Below are positions 47,400 through 62,009 of a stretch of 64,000 nt of DNA, one piece after another. Under the pieces are notes generated by a model. It saw only the letters and a program-made list of their open reading frames with translations, was not told where the DNA came from and did not search any database. Position 1 is the stretch's first letter, and each line of letters starts with the position of its first letter. A program made the position numbers and the translations under genes. The DNA is from Mesaphorura yosii (Eukaryota; Arthropoda; Collembola; Poduromorpha; Tullbergiidae): the NCBI GenBank assembly GCA_009869945.1, contig WIXG01000383.1:1-64000 (forward strand), read 5' to 3'.

Positions 47400-50300
47400 G
47401 CGAAGAGCACTTCCTTGTGCCATGCCGTGTATTTAAATTATGCTGTTTCTCGTACTTCGTACTCGTCTCTTTTACATCCTAAGCAAATAATACAAAAATA
47501 AAGCTGATGATTTATTCATTACATTAAATTGAAATTACATGTGCTTCAGCCAGTCACGCTCTCATCCGGTACTTGCATCGGATGAGTTTCGCAGTACACT
47601 TCCGCTGAGGAGCTCCTGCGGAAGAGTAAAAATCCAAAATAGCTTCTTATGTCTTAAAATGAATTTTACTATTCATGAATTCCGGATCACACTTGAACTC
47701 TTCTGCACTCTTTTCATTTTAAACGCCTGTCTGCTCCTTCTTCGGATGTTCTTCCCAAGTTCAATTGGATCATTGCTCACGAGCACAAGGCACAAAGTAA
47801 TGAAAGGAGTAAATAATGCAGTAGCAATGAATGAAATAAGACAAAAGCCCGACCCGAACTAGAACACACGCACTAGAAGGGAGAATGAATGAAAGCTGTA
47901 CTTGTTCACTTGCTCCTGTGCATCTGTGCTGAATCGAACACATAAAATTGAAACGGACAGACAAACGCAAAGGCAAAGGCAGGCCGACAGTCGGACAGAC
48001 AGGTTGAAGAAAGATTCATTTCAGCCTGAACACTTTTCTATTTCGTATTTCCCTTCTCTTCTCGATCTCGGTGAGAGTGTGAATGTGAATGCGAATGTGA
48101 GTTGTGATAAGAAGACTTCACTCAACGAGGAGGCTCGTCTCGTCGAGTGTTTGCGTTCTAAATTGAAACAAAAGAAATAAAACCCGTAAAACGTACTCGT
48201 CCTCGATCTCGTGCATCATGGCACATGGGGATACTTGCACGCACGTGAGCAGGTGACTAGAACTCCCGTGCTGTTGCTTGATCTTTGGCTGACACGCATA
48301 TTTTATTTTATTGAAAGTACCGACTCAAATACAGAAATAAAACGGGTTATTGATGCAAGATCATGCCATGTGAATTCCGCAGGGAAAGCAGTCAGATCAC
48401 TCGAATCCATTCACACCGGTTTCACTGGAGACGAATTACTTCACTGTAAATTGATTGACTCTTGCTTCCATGAAAGAGAATGAGTTCAGGTCTCCTCTCA
48501 TTTCTCGGGGTTTGTCACCCCTGGCGCGGACACGGCAGGCAACTGCAAAATGCTCAGTACGTTTTAATCCAGGAAGCCGTATTTTGACAAAATAAATCGC
48601 GGGGCATTAACACTAAATCTCAATTTGTTGTGAAAAGTCAAAACATGCTTAGCCCACTGGAGTTTAATTAATTTGGGAAGATGCCTGGCATAAATTGGCT
48701 TCTTACACAATTACTATTGACATACTTGGCTAGGCGTCGCTGTGCTTGGCCTGGCAGAGCTAATAAGCTGGGGTTAATGAGGTAAAAGGATTTTGACACA
48801 AGTGGAGAAAGTTTGTGCATAAGTTATGACTCGTAGTTGTAATAATATGATGGTAATACCTTCCAGCTTCTGGCCAAGCCAAGCTTAGCTGAGGATTCAG
48901 CAAAGAAAGAGGCACGAAGAGGCATTTAATATATTAAAGTTTAAGAGTAAATCAAACTTTTTCCTTTCCTCTCCATAAAATTATGAGAATTAATACAGGC
49001 AGGCACTGTCCCTGGTTTAATACTCTCCCAGGGCGCATAAAACAGGAGAGCCTGGAAATAAATTGTTGCGTAGCACGCCGTACAGGGCAAAGGCAGGACT
49101 TTAATACAGTCTTTAATGAGTTGCAGTAAGAGGCATTAAGAAGAAATTCTGAAATTCAACAGTCACGTTCTGCGTTCTACCTAAATACTCGTACTCGCAC
49201 AAGCTCCAGAGTAAGAGCACGATTTTACATTCTGCAGTGATTATATTATGTGATTAAAAGTTCAAGAGGATCATCTCCGTTGCGCCGCGCTGTGCGAATA
49301 CGAACGCGAAAAGATGTTCAGGATCTTGTGCAATCTGCACCACTTCGTGTAAGCCTACATTATTATTTGCATTCTCCTGCTGCGTGCTTGCAATTTGTAC
49401 GCGAACGCACTCGAGTTAATCAGTGGCAACTCGAATTATTTATTCCCTCTGCTCTGCCTAAATCTTGAATATGAGAATGAGAACTGTGTGAACCGAAAGG
49501 AATTAGACAATTAACATTCATGTTTCACTCCGTCACGTCATGTGTACATTCGTCGTACGAATTCATTTCATGACGATTTCATTCAAGCATCAAGCATCAT
49601 GTCCGCAATGCGAGCACTTTGGTACTTAACATGGAACAGATTACATGGACATGAATATAATATATGTGAGATATCAATTAGATGCTTCATTAACTATTAT
49701 CATCTTTCTCGTCTCGAGAACAAGTGAAATGCTCGACGCAGCTTGTCCCGTTTCCATTCCCATTCGCAGCGCTGCTTCGCTATTGAGTGACTCAACAAGA
49801 TAATGTAATTTTGACTTTGGAAGTGCGTGAATGCGTGAGACTTTGGAACATGAGTGCCTTCGCATTCAACGCGTTCCGTATGCGTACAAGAACAATGTCG
49901 TGGTGAATGGAAAGTCCCAGCCTCTGTTTGAATGAAATGAATTTTAAACCATCGCATGTCACATTACGCAGGACGCGTCTCGCATTTAGCATTTTGCATC
50001 TCTTCACAGTTCGTTCATCCTCAAAAGAGTTTCGGAATGAATAATTTCATTCCAATTTCAAATACTTCTCATTCTCATGCATCACCGATTATTAACTTTA
50101 TTTCATTATTCATCGAGTGAGTGGATCTTCTCATTTTACTCGCACGCACGGAACACAGCTCGCGTCTCACGACACGAATCGTGACAGCACAGCACAACCA
50201 CAGAAGAAGACAGAAATGCAGTAAAATTATTTACAAGTTGCTTTCTAACGAGACATTTCCTCATTTTCTGTCTCGTGGCCCGTGATTTTTGGTCTGGCTT

Positions 50301-53300
50301 GCTGCTACGCTCGAAAGTGTTGTAAATGGGCATCATAATTTATGAGCCGAGTAAAGCAACGTACAACTATAATGTTTATGTACAAACATAAATATACTCA
50401 AATTGCATTAAGAAAGCTATAAAAATACAAGTGGGCTTAGCTCATACGGTTTTTATTCCTCGAGATCGCATAACCTGGCACACCAAGCAGGCAGGCAGTG
50501 CGGACATCAACTTATGAAAGATCTCACGCAGAGACTGAGAGTTCGTCCCGGTGCACTTGAGTGAAAAGAGGAAAGGGAGAATGAAGAAGATGGAGATCTG
50601 TAATCATTTCCCTGAGTGCCTGGCGTGAATGGTGCAGATTGAGAAATTAATTAGCTCCTGATTTACTCTTTACTCGTCTCCTCGCTTGTCCTGCTTGCAA
50701 TGAAACATTCGAAATAATGGCGATGCAGCAAGTGCAGCGCAATAATGCAGGGTTGGAATGGGTGCATCGTTGATGACTTCGTTGAGACAAAGCTGTGATG
50801 CCCGTGAATGAGTAACACTGCTGAACTGCAGCAGCCCGCTAGTGGATCTGGGTTCATTATTCAACGGAATGACTAAATATATCACCAGTAAAATCTAAAT
50901 CTGGTATTACTGCAATAATTTCACTGGAGATAGACAAAGTACCGTGCACCAGCCAGACAGAAGCGAGCGAAGGCAGACTGGCATTTAGATATTAAATGGA
51001 TTTTAGCCTTTTTATGTCAACATACAGCGCGATGCGAGAGGCAGACAGCAATTCTAAGCAGAATGCGGGCGTTATGCGTTAGAATCCAATCTGAGTAAAA
51101 CACTGCGTTGAACTGCACTGGAATGAATGTATGATGATGAAAGATATGGAAGACGAAGAGGCACACGCATTATTCTAAGTGTACACCGAGTGATATGATT
51201 GTAAAATGAAGAAAATGTGGCACTTAGCCAACCAAGGTGCACATTCATTCCACGACTCCTGCCGCTGCTGGAAATTACATACACGCATTGTAAACTTTTG
51301 GTACACACACTCGCGAGTCGCGACTCGTAGATGTACGACTGCCGGTGCATATTATCACCAGTGTAGATAATGCCAGAGTTCAAAGAATACTTTAACTATC
51401 ATCATCGCCGAAATGAACCCCGAACCAGAACGCTTTTCTCCCTTTTTAGATTTTTAAACTTCTTCCTTCCTTTTCGCTTGGCAACTCTACTCCGAGCGAG
51501 TCGCGAGTGAATTATACATCGTCGCTCCGTATCAGTTGAGAGAACACGACGGTGGAATTACCACCGCCGTTCTTTTATGTCTTGTTCTGAGGTTACTGGA
51601 GTACGGGGCACAAAGAAGCGGCAGATTCCTGTTCGTGTTCCATTCCATTCTCCCAAAGTCCGGCCAGAGTCTAGTCGAGTAGATTCTAAGAGTATGACGA
51701 AGTATTAAACTCCTGTTTAAAACCCATTGCCACTTTGCCAGCGAGCCAACTGCGCCAACAAGCGGATCTGTGAATGTGAACAGAACAGTAGAAAAAAGTT
51801 TAGTCACCGAGCCAAAGCCAATAAAGCCAGTCAGACAATGCCGCTGGAAAGGATTTGAAACTATTAAGCCAGTAGGACCATTATAAAGTTCCGCCACGGC
51901 AATTTCACCTCACGCAGGAAACTTGGGTCCATTTTGCAACCACGAACCGCAGGAATACGAGTACGACTCACCTTCTTCTGGAGACACGGCAAGACAAGGC
52001 AGAGCAGAGGCACAGACAAGCGATAATGGCGCAGCGCAGGACAGATTTCATCTTTTAGAGTCATTATTGTTATTAAGAGAAATTCCCAGGAACTTCAACA
52101 CGAAAGACACGAACTCAGTTCGGAAGTGCTGACCACCGTGTCGAACGGTCGAATGATTGAGCAGAGCGTGCCACCACCGCAATAATTGCGTGGTCGTGAA
52201 GTTGGCGTTTCAGAGGAGAATAACGACAGAATCACAATGCACTTTTAATTGTATTGACTTTAGACCAGGTGCAACTAGCGACAAATTACCATGTGGTAAA
52301 TTAACACGATTGGGATTCGTTAACAGAATTAGTGCATTAGCGACGGTGACTTCAACCCCTTGAAAAATTTTGAAGGTTTAAAAGCGTAAAAGCACAATGC
52401 GGGCCAAATTGCGGTGGCAGTGACAATGGCAGCTAACAAAACAAAGTACAGAATGCACATGGAACGCACTTGGCACTGGCACTTAACTAAACAAAACAAT
52501 ACAAAACCAAAAGCCAGCATAGCAGGGCAGGGCAGGCTAAACACTAAATGAAAGAGTGCCATTTACTCGCTACGCACTCATCTGCACTGTCATTCATTCA
52601 TCTGCCCCATCATCTCCTCTCATCGCAGTTGGCTTTGGTTTTGGCATTGTCCACTTGATGTGCTATGCTGAAACGAATCACAAAGCTTTTCACTTTACAG
52701 TTGCGTGGTGGATCCATTTAAACTGTTTCAACTTTTCCCCTTTTATTTTATCAAGAGAAGAAACGCTACAACCCCACGGGCACAGGTCTCCGGTGCTCTA
52801 GTGCTTTTGGGTGCAGCGACGACGTGGAGATGACAAGACAACATTTTGATTGTATTTTCTTTTAGGCTCAGCTCTGGCTCATTGTTTCTGGAAAGTATAT
52901 TAGCTAAAAAGTGGGCGATCTTTTCACGCCGCTCCAATAAGAAATTTGTTCTCTAATAAGGAATCCCAACGCTCAGATTAGCTCTGATTTGCGGTAAATT
53001 TGAGTTTGCAATTTTAACGTTTCACGCTGAAGGACGCCAATTTTCAATGCATCAAGAGCAATTAACAGACTCTTCACTTCAAACAACATGCCACATACGT
53101 TTAGGTCACAAGCACGCATGCGAAAGCATTCGTAACAATTATCTGTGCTGGTAACCGGAGTCATAGTGTAGAGATATCATTGCCCTCCAGCTTCATTAGG
53201 AAAGTGTAAATGTGAAACTAAACTAAGCAAACTTCCTCACACCGCCAAAAGCAGAAAGTAGAAATCAAGCCCCTGCCTACCGCGCCGTAGTCACAGTCGT

Positions 53301-56300
53301 GGTGGTGGTCTTGCTCAGGCAGGAAATGAAATGAGGGAAATGAGGAATGAGAGTGAATTTATGATGACGGTTTGTAATTAAAAAATATATTTTATCAAAA
53401 CTAAAAAGACCGGGCAGGAGGACCGGGAGAAAATTGTTACATTTTGAGCTGAAGCTTTCAGCCTTCCTTTCAGTTTGACTTCCTCTCTTGACAATTTCAG
53501 CTCAGCTCGCTCCCCGTCGAACGCGTTCGCGGCACGTCCGCGCGTTGCCCGGTCTGAGCCCCGGCCTCACAGGCAGCGTCTTCCTCCTCTGAGCGCTGAG
53601 CCTTCAAAATGCACGAGAAATTGTGTGCCCCAATTTTGCATTTGCCAGTTGCAGTTCGCAGTCCGTTGTGGGATGTTCGTATATTTTTCTAGTAATTAAA
53701 ACTGTCTCTCAGCCTGTCTAAACGAGAGAAAGATGGAAATGCGAAATGCCTTTATTTCCTTCATTAAATTCACATCATCAGCACAGCACGGCCGCTCCAG
53801 CAGCAGCAGCAGGAAGAGGAAAGGGAATGTGAGCAACCTGATTCTTCGGAAGGAGACGTTCGTGGGTTCTTTTTTTGCAAAGGATTGTGAGATATCACGA
53901 ATTTTAGACAGTTTCAACTTACATGGGTTTTAAAATACTCGCTCTTTTCGGTTTGGCTGCTCCTCGTTTTAGCATTGTAATCTCCCGAGATGACGGATAT
54001 ACGAATGCAGAATACTTTCATTGCTCTCACTAATTTTCTACCTCGTTTATTTTAAAACTGACACGTTCCTCGGAGCAGCAGCAGGATGGTTGATCCACTG
54101 AATTTGAATTTAAGCTGTTTTAGCAAAGCAGATGGAAGCGAGCGCGCGTGTGGCACAATTCGCAAATGGATTTTTGTCTGGCGTGGCATGCATGCTTGAA
54201 TTCCTGCCTGCTGGCAAGAATTCGGTACAAAGACGAAAGACGAACACCCGACACGGGCCAACCAGAACTGACAGATGATCACTCCGGTTTAGCAGCAATG
54301 GCAATGGCGCGGCGGAGCAAGAATGTTGCACTTTTCTCAGTCGAAATCAATTAAAATCCCATTTTTGAAAAATGAAGTGAAATTCGGGTTTTGCCCAACG
54401 CAAATTCAATTCGTTCCACGAGGGACCTGAAACGCGAACGAACTTTCCATGTCGAACGACGACACGAGTGCAATGAGCGAGGCTGAAGATTAAAACAACA
54501 AACTCCTGTCTGGGTCTCAAGTCTCAGGCAGGCATGGCACACCAGTTTTAAACTTCGTTAAAAAGAGTAAAGAGATGTGATGTTCGTTGTGCACTTGCCG
54601 TGCTAAGCCGAGGCTGTGGAAAGGATTCTTGAGATAACGGCACAGAGTTATAATGATGTCTTCAAAAGAACGTTAGAAAAATTCATTAACGAGGTTCCAA
54701 CTCCTTATTTCCATACGCAGTCTTACGCAGCGACGCATTTTTGGTTGTTCTCACAAGAAATTTACACAACGTGGCTCAAAAAGTGCGAGCACGAGGCTTT
54801 GTTCTTTTCAAAAGTGAAACTTAAGAAGTTTGACTCGCACTCGCACTCTTCCTGAACACTCACATCACATGGAATATCGCACACTTTATTACGAGTGTTT
54901 GTTTTCTTAGCATAATGGAAATATTGTATAATAGAACACGACCGAATCGATCAATATTTGGAAGATCCACTTTACTGGAGCTGCTGCTGCTACTCATTGA
55001 GCTGGAACGCATTTACCCGCTCGCGTTGTTGGTGTTCACTGATTTCTTTTTGTAAATAATTTTAACAACATTTTTCTTACCTAAACCCATTTTACACTGA
55101 ACGCTGTTGAGCCATGCTTGAATCCCTTCAAGAATTTCGCGCATCCTGCCAGGCGCTTGAGTGGAGTGGGTAACAGCTGCTGGCGCAGAGATTTTCACTG
55201 CCTATACCTTCCTCCGATCTTGGAAAGTTTGTCTGGATTTTGTGTTCGTGGTGCTCCAGACACGACGGAGGATACTCGAGACATTAAGAAAGTCAGTCCT
55301 GTCTTGTCTTGTCCTGGTTTCCGAAAGAAAAATTGAAATCGATATCGCGTTATCTCGTGCAGTGCAAATTCTAGCCTGGCTCAGAATTCCGTGCCATGCA
55401 CGCCACACCATGCCAGTCCAACCTGGAAAAGATAAATGTATTTAGGCTAAGTGTAATGATGTTGATGTTGTTTTGGTTGCAAACTTATTTCGTATGCCGA
55501 ATCATTGTATGCATGGATGGAGAACGAGCATTGAGTAGCAGGTCGCAGATGTCGCATCGAAATTCGACATCGTTTAACAGAATACAACCTCATTTTGCCT
55601 GTTCGTGCGTAATGCAATCACAAGTTTCAGTTTGGGATTAGACTATGTTCGTGTTACTTGCAAATATAACGCAAAATTCGGTTTTCGATACAAGAACCAC
55701 AAGACTCAAACTAGATTGCTACCTGAGAATATTACAATGCATGTAACCTTCGTATATATTGTAATCCTTTTATCAACATCTATTATTGAGAGAGATAATC
55801 TCGTAAGGTGCACACACACCTGGCAGTGAGCACAGAAGAAGGATGTCATTTCCAGCTCCATTATGCGATAAGCGGTACAGTACAACTCAGTACGGCATGA
55901 GTCTCGCCTTGAGTGAGTCACAAACTAAAAACCTTCAGCGTGCAATTTCAGATTTCGGCCACCGAGCAAAAAAAAGAAAGAAGCGCAGCTTGTCTGGGCC
56001 GGGAGACTGATGATTGTGGGCCAGACTCCGTGAGTAATGGGATTTTGTCCCCAAAATGAGAAATATAAAGCTGTGGTGCGATTTGAGATGATGCAAAGCC
56101 CCGCAAATACGAAATACTACGAATACGAGGTTATTTTCATATTCCAATTCGGCGAGCATTTATTCGAATTCGGAGTGCGAGTGTTTCTAGTGAGCGGAGG
56201 TGTGATGAATGAAAATACATGAAATAGTGAAATCCTCGCTGAATGCTGAAATGTGCACGCACGCATTATCGCCCGTGTACAGATATTGTTCGCATTCACA

Positions 56301-59300
56301 GTGTCTCTGGCACGAATCAGTCAGGGTTTAATAAAGCCATGGCTCGGCGGTCTCGCCGTGCGTGGCTGAGTTCACACAGACACAATTCATACACAATACA
56401 AAAATATATGCAAGACATTATGCAAAGAAAAAAGTCATAAAATTAGACATTTTTCTCTCTCGCTCATTCTTTCCCAGTTTCTTTATTCTTTCTTCGTCAT
56501 CTTGAAAGTGATAAATGGTTTTCAAACGTAATTCCATTCTGTTATTACTTCCCTCCTTCCACGTACCCAACTACCTCGAGTAAGTTGAAGATTGTGAAGA
56601 CGGTTCGGCATGGAAAGGCAAGCCCAAGCAAGGCAATGGCTCAAAGACTCAAACCTTCACGGCGCGCTTCTTCTTTTCAATTCGTGTAGTGAGGCCAGGA
56701 AAATACCTTCGCGCAATCTTCGAATCTAGTGAAAGATGAAATAGAACCGAGGTTGGTGAAGCAAAAGAAAATATTACGATATTCGGTTATGAAATATAAT
56801 AAATGGGTTAAAACACACATTTACATACTGACTGATACGATACGCTCAGGCAGAGGCAGGCACGGTAAAAAATGAACCTCACCTACTTGCATTAAATCTC
56901 TTCAAAATTGCCATTTGCTATTCGCATTCGCAAAAAAGTTTCATTTAACAAGGTGCTGTCACGCGACATGCGGCATGCAAACTGCGAGCGCGAGTGGAGA
57001 ATTCACTTAAGCCGGTGAACCGATTCCTGATTACTGATTTGATTACTTACTTACTTTACCCCATGGAAGCTCATTCATAAACCCGGGAGACCAAAATTAT
57101 AACGGAAAGAGCGGAGGTTATACCAAATACGTTCGCATTTCTATGCAAATCACAAATCACGAATCTCTCGACCAGGTTTAGCTTTCAAATTCCGGAACAA
57201 AAGCTGCTGGGCCAGAAATCAATTGACAAATCTATCCGCGCATTACCTCAGTCGCAGTCACACGTCACAAAGTCGTAATCAGGTTCGAGAGTGTTTGACA
57301 TTGGTGGTTTGGCTTGCATTGAACCGATGTGCCTCGTGTGCACATTGTATAATGTACGAATTTTGTACTAAATTCAGGCACACTCTGCTTGTTTTCCTTT
57401 GACATTCCTTTTCCTTCGGTTGTTGTTCGGCAGCTCCGAAATAATAAATCTTATTCTGTGGGCATTGGCATTGGCATTGTTATTTTAAAATATATAATAC
57501 GATACGACAACCGTGTGCTGTGTCGTGGCACGCCACTCATGGCCAGGCCATGGTGGGTTATCGATAATGTGCTCCAGCTCAGCCACCGCCGTGCCACGCC
57601 GTGTTACATGCCTTTAAAATAATGCACAGTCTTCGCAACGCTCCTACGCAGTGAAATAAGAGAAAAACCAATAAACATTCTTTCGGGCTTCTTAGTTGGA
57701 GGATCACATTTTTGCAAACAGGAAATTGCGTCCTTCCTCCGCCATTTACGAACGTGTACTATAAAAGTTTATTATCCTCTTCCTGTGCTCAGGCCGTGCG
57801 ACTCAAAGAAAGACTTGCCCACAACTCATCTCAAGCAGCTAACAACAGTCTCACTTTACTCCACTGAAATTGAATCTCTTTCTCTGGCTGCCGCTGCGCC
57901 GCGTGCTTGCTTATGAGATTTCCAACTACAAATTGTAAGCCAGGCGAAGGATTTCTATTCAAATGAGAAAATGAGACGCGTCGCGTTCGCATTACGCTGC
58001 CTGGCAATTCGAATTCGCATGCGTAAGTTGTTGAGCGAAACAAGAAACACTCGGAAAGAAACACTTTAAATGAATTGCAATGAGTTTCTTCAGTTTTTAA
58101 AAGCTATTAACGTCATTTGGATTTCATGCGAGTTATGAGCCGGTTCATCGGATGGCAGAAAGAAGCAGAAGTCTGTAGCTGTGGCGTTGAATGGAAATAA
58201 TTTCTGGATAAGATATCTTGAAATTATTCCTGCTGTTGTGGAGCCGAGCTGGTATTAGCATTTTAAGTGGCATAAATATAAAATTAGCTGCTTCGAGCTG
58301 CTCTGCTCGCGGTTCCGCTCAAGTGTTCTGGTAAAAAATTGTTTTGACAAGTCGAATAAATTCCGCTGTGTTGCGGTGCGGATGTATGAATTAGAATTAC
58401 AAGCTTAATTGAATCTTAAAAGCCTGCTGCATTCAACAAGGCAGAATTCGGAATCTGAGCAGGCAATTTAGCACTTGAACTGAGAACAAGAACAACAGCG
58501 AGCGCTCGACTCGAGTAGAGCCTATGATTTATGCAATGCAAAGGTAGAAAATGTAAAATCTTAATAGCATTCGATTAATGCATGCTAATTCAGGGCGCAC
58601 GCTGCACGCGAGCAGTGCAGAAAAGAAAGCCGACCTGAAACGCTTTCAATGCAGAAACTTATCTCTTGCTAAATCCGACTGGCCAGCTTTCTCTTTTTGC
58701 TAAATGTTAAACGACTTTTTAATGCTTTGGGCGGAACCGTCGTTCGTCCAGCTGCGCGGCAGCCGAAGCATAAGAAGGAGGCAATTTACTTTCTCCGACG
58801 CAGCGCACGTTCACCTGCCTTGCCCTGCCTGCTTGATTTATAGTTTTAATCAGTCCTTCACTTCAAAATTGTCTCGAAGGCGAAAGCACTGAGCACGGCA
58901 GGCAGCGGCAGTAGCAGCGTGACACACATTATTCGCGAGGATTAATGCTTTCGATGGCGAGGCTGACCTAAATAGGCTTGAATTATGTAACCTCTGAAGC
59001 AGGTCCTTAGGTGAAGATATGCATGCCGGGAACCGAGTGCCATGCCACGCCACGCCACAGCGAATTCATGCAGGGCTCAAGGCGACGTGCGACAGCCTTT
59101 TGCGTCGTGGACCCATAGACTCGACTTCGACCACTCGTGCATGCAAACTCATAATGAATCTTTTCTTTTTGGTCATATAATTTTTTACAATACAAAATAT
59201 TTCCTCGGCTGGAGCTTTCTCCATGGAGCTCAATTTCCTTTGGGCAAGTATATGGAATTCCCTTCCATGCCCGTGCAGAATATTACGAGAAATCCACAAT

Positions 59301-61000
59301 ACTTATGAGCTTTTGTTGACCAAACGAAAGGTCACCTTTTCACATTGCATTGCATGCTTTTTATTTTATTATTGTCATGCAATTTTGTCGGCACGGCATG
59401 CCACAGCCACGATACGTGTTTCGTACTTTATTGCTCTGTATTATTAATTGGGTCGTGATTGGGGACACGATCAAGGTTGAGTAAATTCCAGCACAGCGCC
59501 AAGCGCCTGCCTGCTTTTCGGATTCCAGTGCAGATTTCTTGCCTGATGCTTGACGAATGCGAGTGATTAATCAAAGTACCGTAGCATAGTTCATTAAATT
59601 GGCATTCGCATTCGCGTTGGCTCGCCGTCTGTTTCTTGTCACTTAATGTGTTTTCGCTGTAGGGATTTGAATATTTGCCTTTTGCCTTGCCACTTGCTAG
59701 CTCTCATGAGTTATGAACCACTAATGATAAATCGGTGAAATGCTGGCGTTGTGAGTCAAACAGCAACAAGATATTTTCATTCCTCGTCTGCAATTAGTGC
59801 GCTTGATTTATGCACAACTGAGATTTCATGGAAAGTCGGCATCGGCATTATTTAATGCGTCGCTCGTGAGAAATTGCAGTCTACTTCGAGCTGCTCGTGC
59901 ATTCCTTCAAAAATCGGCATAATGCAATGCACTGAACTGTGTAGAGTGTAGAGCATTTCCTTACTCGTCGATAAGATGAATGGATTGACACTGAGCATGG
60001 AAACCGGTTTTGACGGTGTAGTGCATTACAATGGTAGTATTTGGACAGGCGATTGTAAACATGAAAACATGTGTACACTGTTCACAAGAAACGCAGTAAT
60101 CAGATGGGACACTTTAAAATGTAATCACGTACTTTACAGTCCAGCATTAGCTTATCTGCACACAATCTAGCCAGCCGGTTGCTGGTTAATGCCTCGCATT
60201 TTTAATTCACCACGAGATTTGTTGCTTTTCTTATTTCTTGTGCCCCGGAAATATTTCGGCAGATTTTCTGAACCGAATTAAAGACGCAGCAGCTCTGTAC
60301 TACAAGCCAGGGCGGTGAGACACTGATTTCAAGAATTATGCGTCGGTTGAAATATAGAAACCAAGTCGACCGAAGTAAGCCATTTGTTTGAATGAATAAT
60401 TTTCCAATTGTTTAGCATTCAACATCGTGCCACATCATTTACGCTTTCGCTCTCGCTCCGCACAGACCGCCACTGCGCTGTGTTGCCAGGCACAGGCTGC
60501 TGAAAGGTCGGGTCGGGTAGCAGAAAGCGAGAGTGAATTCGGTCGGAATACGATGCAGTTGAATGGATTTTGGACAAATGCCCATTCGAAATGCCCTTAT
60601 GTCTAAATTCAGTAAATTCCAAGTCCCAAAAGGCAGAAAATGCCAGAACTCTTTGTGTGAGGCTAAAAAGATGAAGGATAGCCAAATGATCAAAATTCAT
60701 GCATGACAAAGACCAAAGAGCGAGATAACATCGCAGTCCGGGCAATCCAGTCAGAGCTGCTCGGCCAAAAGCGATGGAGATCGAATGGAAATTGAGTAAA
60801 CGAAGCCAGACAGGGCCTTTGTGGTGCTGCTGCGTTGCGATGCGTATAAATAAATGCAACGTCAAAGATTCACTTCTCACAAAGAATATGAAAGTCAGGC
60901 CCAAGACTCAAGACGGCTTGGGTTGTCTTTCAATATTATGAACACGAGCACAATAACACACATCTGGTTTCAATCTTCATTAAGACAAATAATGCTGCGG
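47400..61000. other. About 13.6 kb without a firmly supported gene
   Basis: No recognisable domain in any frame and no transposon coding remnants. A short minus-strand frame at 55081-55190 (MREILEGIQAWLNSVQCKMG, with donor TTTAG|GTAAGA) is the only other stretch that looks exon-like, and its acceptor is poor. The 161-codon minus frame at 60419-60904 and the 121-codon frame at 51532-51897 look random. TATA-like words occur at 50417 (+) and 57762 (+) without genes behind them. Confidence 0.5.
57461..57478. repeat. (GGCATT)3 microrepeat
   Basis: Three perfect tandem hexamers in gene-free DNA, upstream of a run of CCGTGCC/CCACGCC words (57570-57605). Confidence 0.85.
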
Positions 61001-61030
61001 TGGGTCTGAACCTTCCGTTTCATCTTTCCA

Positions 61031-61850
61031 TTACACATTGCACTGCACATTCGTTGCGTTGCATTTTTCGGCATTCTGCAGATTTCCAGGGTCCCGTGCA
61101 CCATTTTCCCGTGTCCCGTCTTTCATAATTGTGTAAACTTTAAATTTTCTGGGTGCAGAACAAGCTGGACAATTATTTTCTTTGAGCAAGGAGAGAAAAC
61201 TGAAAACCAGATGCTTTTCATCATTCGAAGTCGGCTCCCATTCCAGCCTGTGCAAAGAAAAAAGACAACATTTTCTCATCAGGAATTAAACAAGTCATTA
61301 ATAGTAATGAGTCCTGGTTGCTATCTGCTGAGAAATTGTGCAGCAGCTCCCGAGCAGTCGTTTTTTATCATTTTGAATGACTTGCGAGTAATTTGGTGGG
61401 AAATTACACGCTAAGCTTCTGTCTACAGCCTTTTGAGTTTTGAGTTTAGTGTTACACTTCAAAATTACTTCACTTTCGAGCCCAGAGTGCGTAGATTATG
61501 TATGAGGATTATTCTCCATGTGGTTTATGTACGGCTGGAAACTGAGAGAATGGAGTAGGAGCAGTTACCATTAATATTAAGAATGCAATAATGCTAACCA
61601 ACTCAGCAATGCATTGCCATCACGTCGCGGTAGTCAAGTCAGTGTGTTAAAAGGCCAATCTTACAATACTTTAATGTGTGGTAAGGACATGTAATTGCTC
61701 TCCAAGTATGCAATGAAAGGGTCGTGCAGGTCAGAAATCAGAGACACTCCTGCGCGACCCACCTCCGAGTTTTCTAAAATCCTTCGATTTGTTGCCATGC
61801 TTCTGGCCGTCGTTTTACGTTGAATGACGCTGATGTCCGGATTCGCGTTT
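61031..61850 (-). CDS. Two-exon fragment of an unrecognised gene with a CPAC motif
   Basis: Exon 61665-61850 encodes a polar stretch, SMATNRRILENSEVGRAG, then a hydrophobic-leaning segment (VSLISDLHDPFIAYLESNYM) and ends at a good donor (TATT|GTAAGA). Exon 61031-61247 starts at a strong acceptor (TTTCTTTGCACAG) and runs to a stop. The split codon (TT|G, Leu) keeps both frames open, which independently supports the join across about 417 bp. The second exon carries CPACSAPRKF and two further Cys near the end (KCNATNVQCNV, with a possible N-glycosylation site). The 5' end is open: an upstream pyrimidine tract and acceptor at 61851 suggest at least one more exon, or translation may begin at the internal Met. 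I recognise no family. No clear AATAAA follows. Confidence 0.45.
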
Positions 61851-62009
61851 CTTGCATCACAAATTGACAAAATTCGGAATAAAGCAAGTGTGAGTAAAGT
61901 GGGAAGAAAAGATGTTCAGTGATCGATTTCTACCTCGAATCATGTTCACGACCTCTTCGTTGACAATTGTCGCTGGCCAAGTGATAAATTCCATTTTCTT
62001 CCCATCCAG

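Noticed and set aside
50414-50430. TATA-like GCTATAAAAATAC (+)
   Set aside because: No gene follows; the first ATG downstream gives only 16 codons. Treated as a chance match.
52329-52562. 77-codon hydrophobic minus frame resembling a two-pass membrane protein
   Set aside because: Overlaps GGCAGG-type low-complexity DNA, which yields hydrophobic codons by itself; no gene context.
60419-60904. 161-codon open frame (-)
   Set aside because: Contains a second open frame in another phase, has no splice or poly(A) support, and its translation resembles no family.
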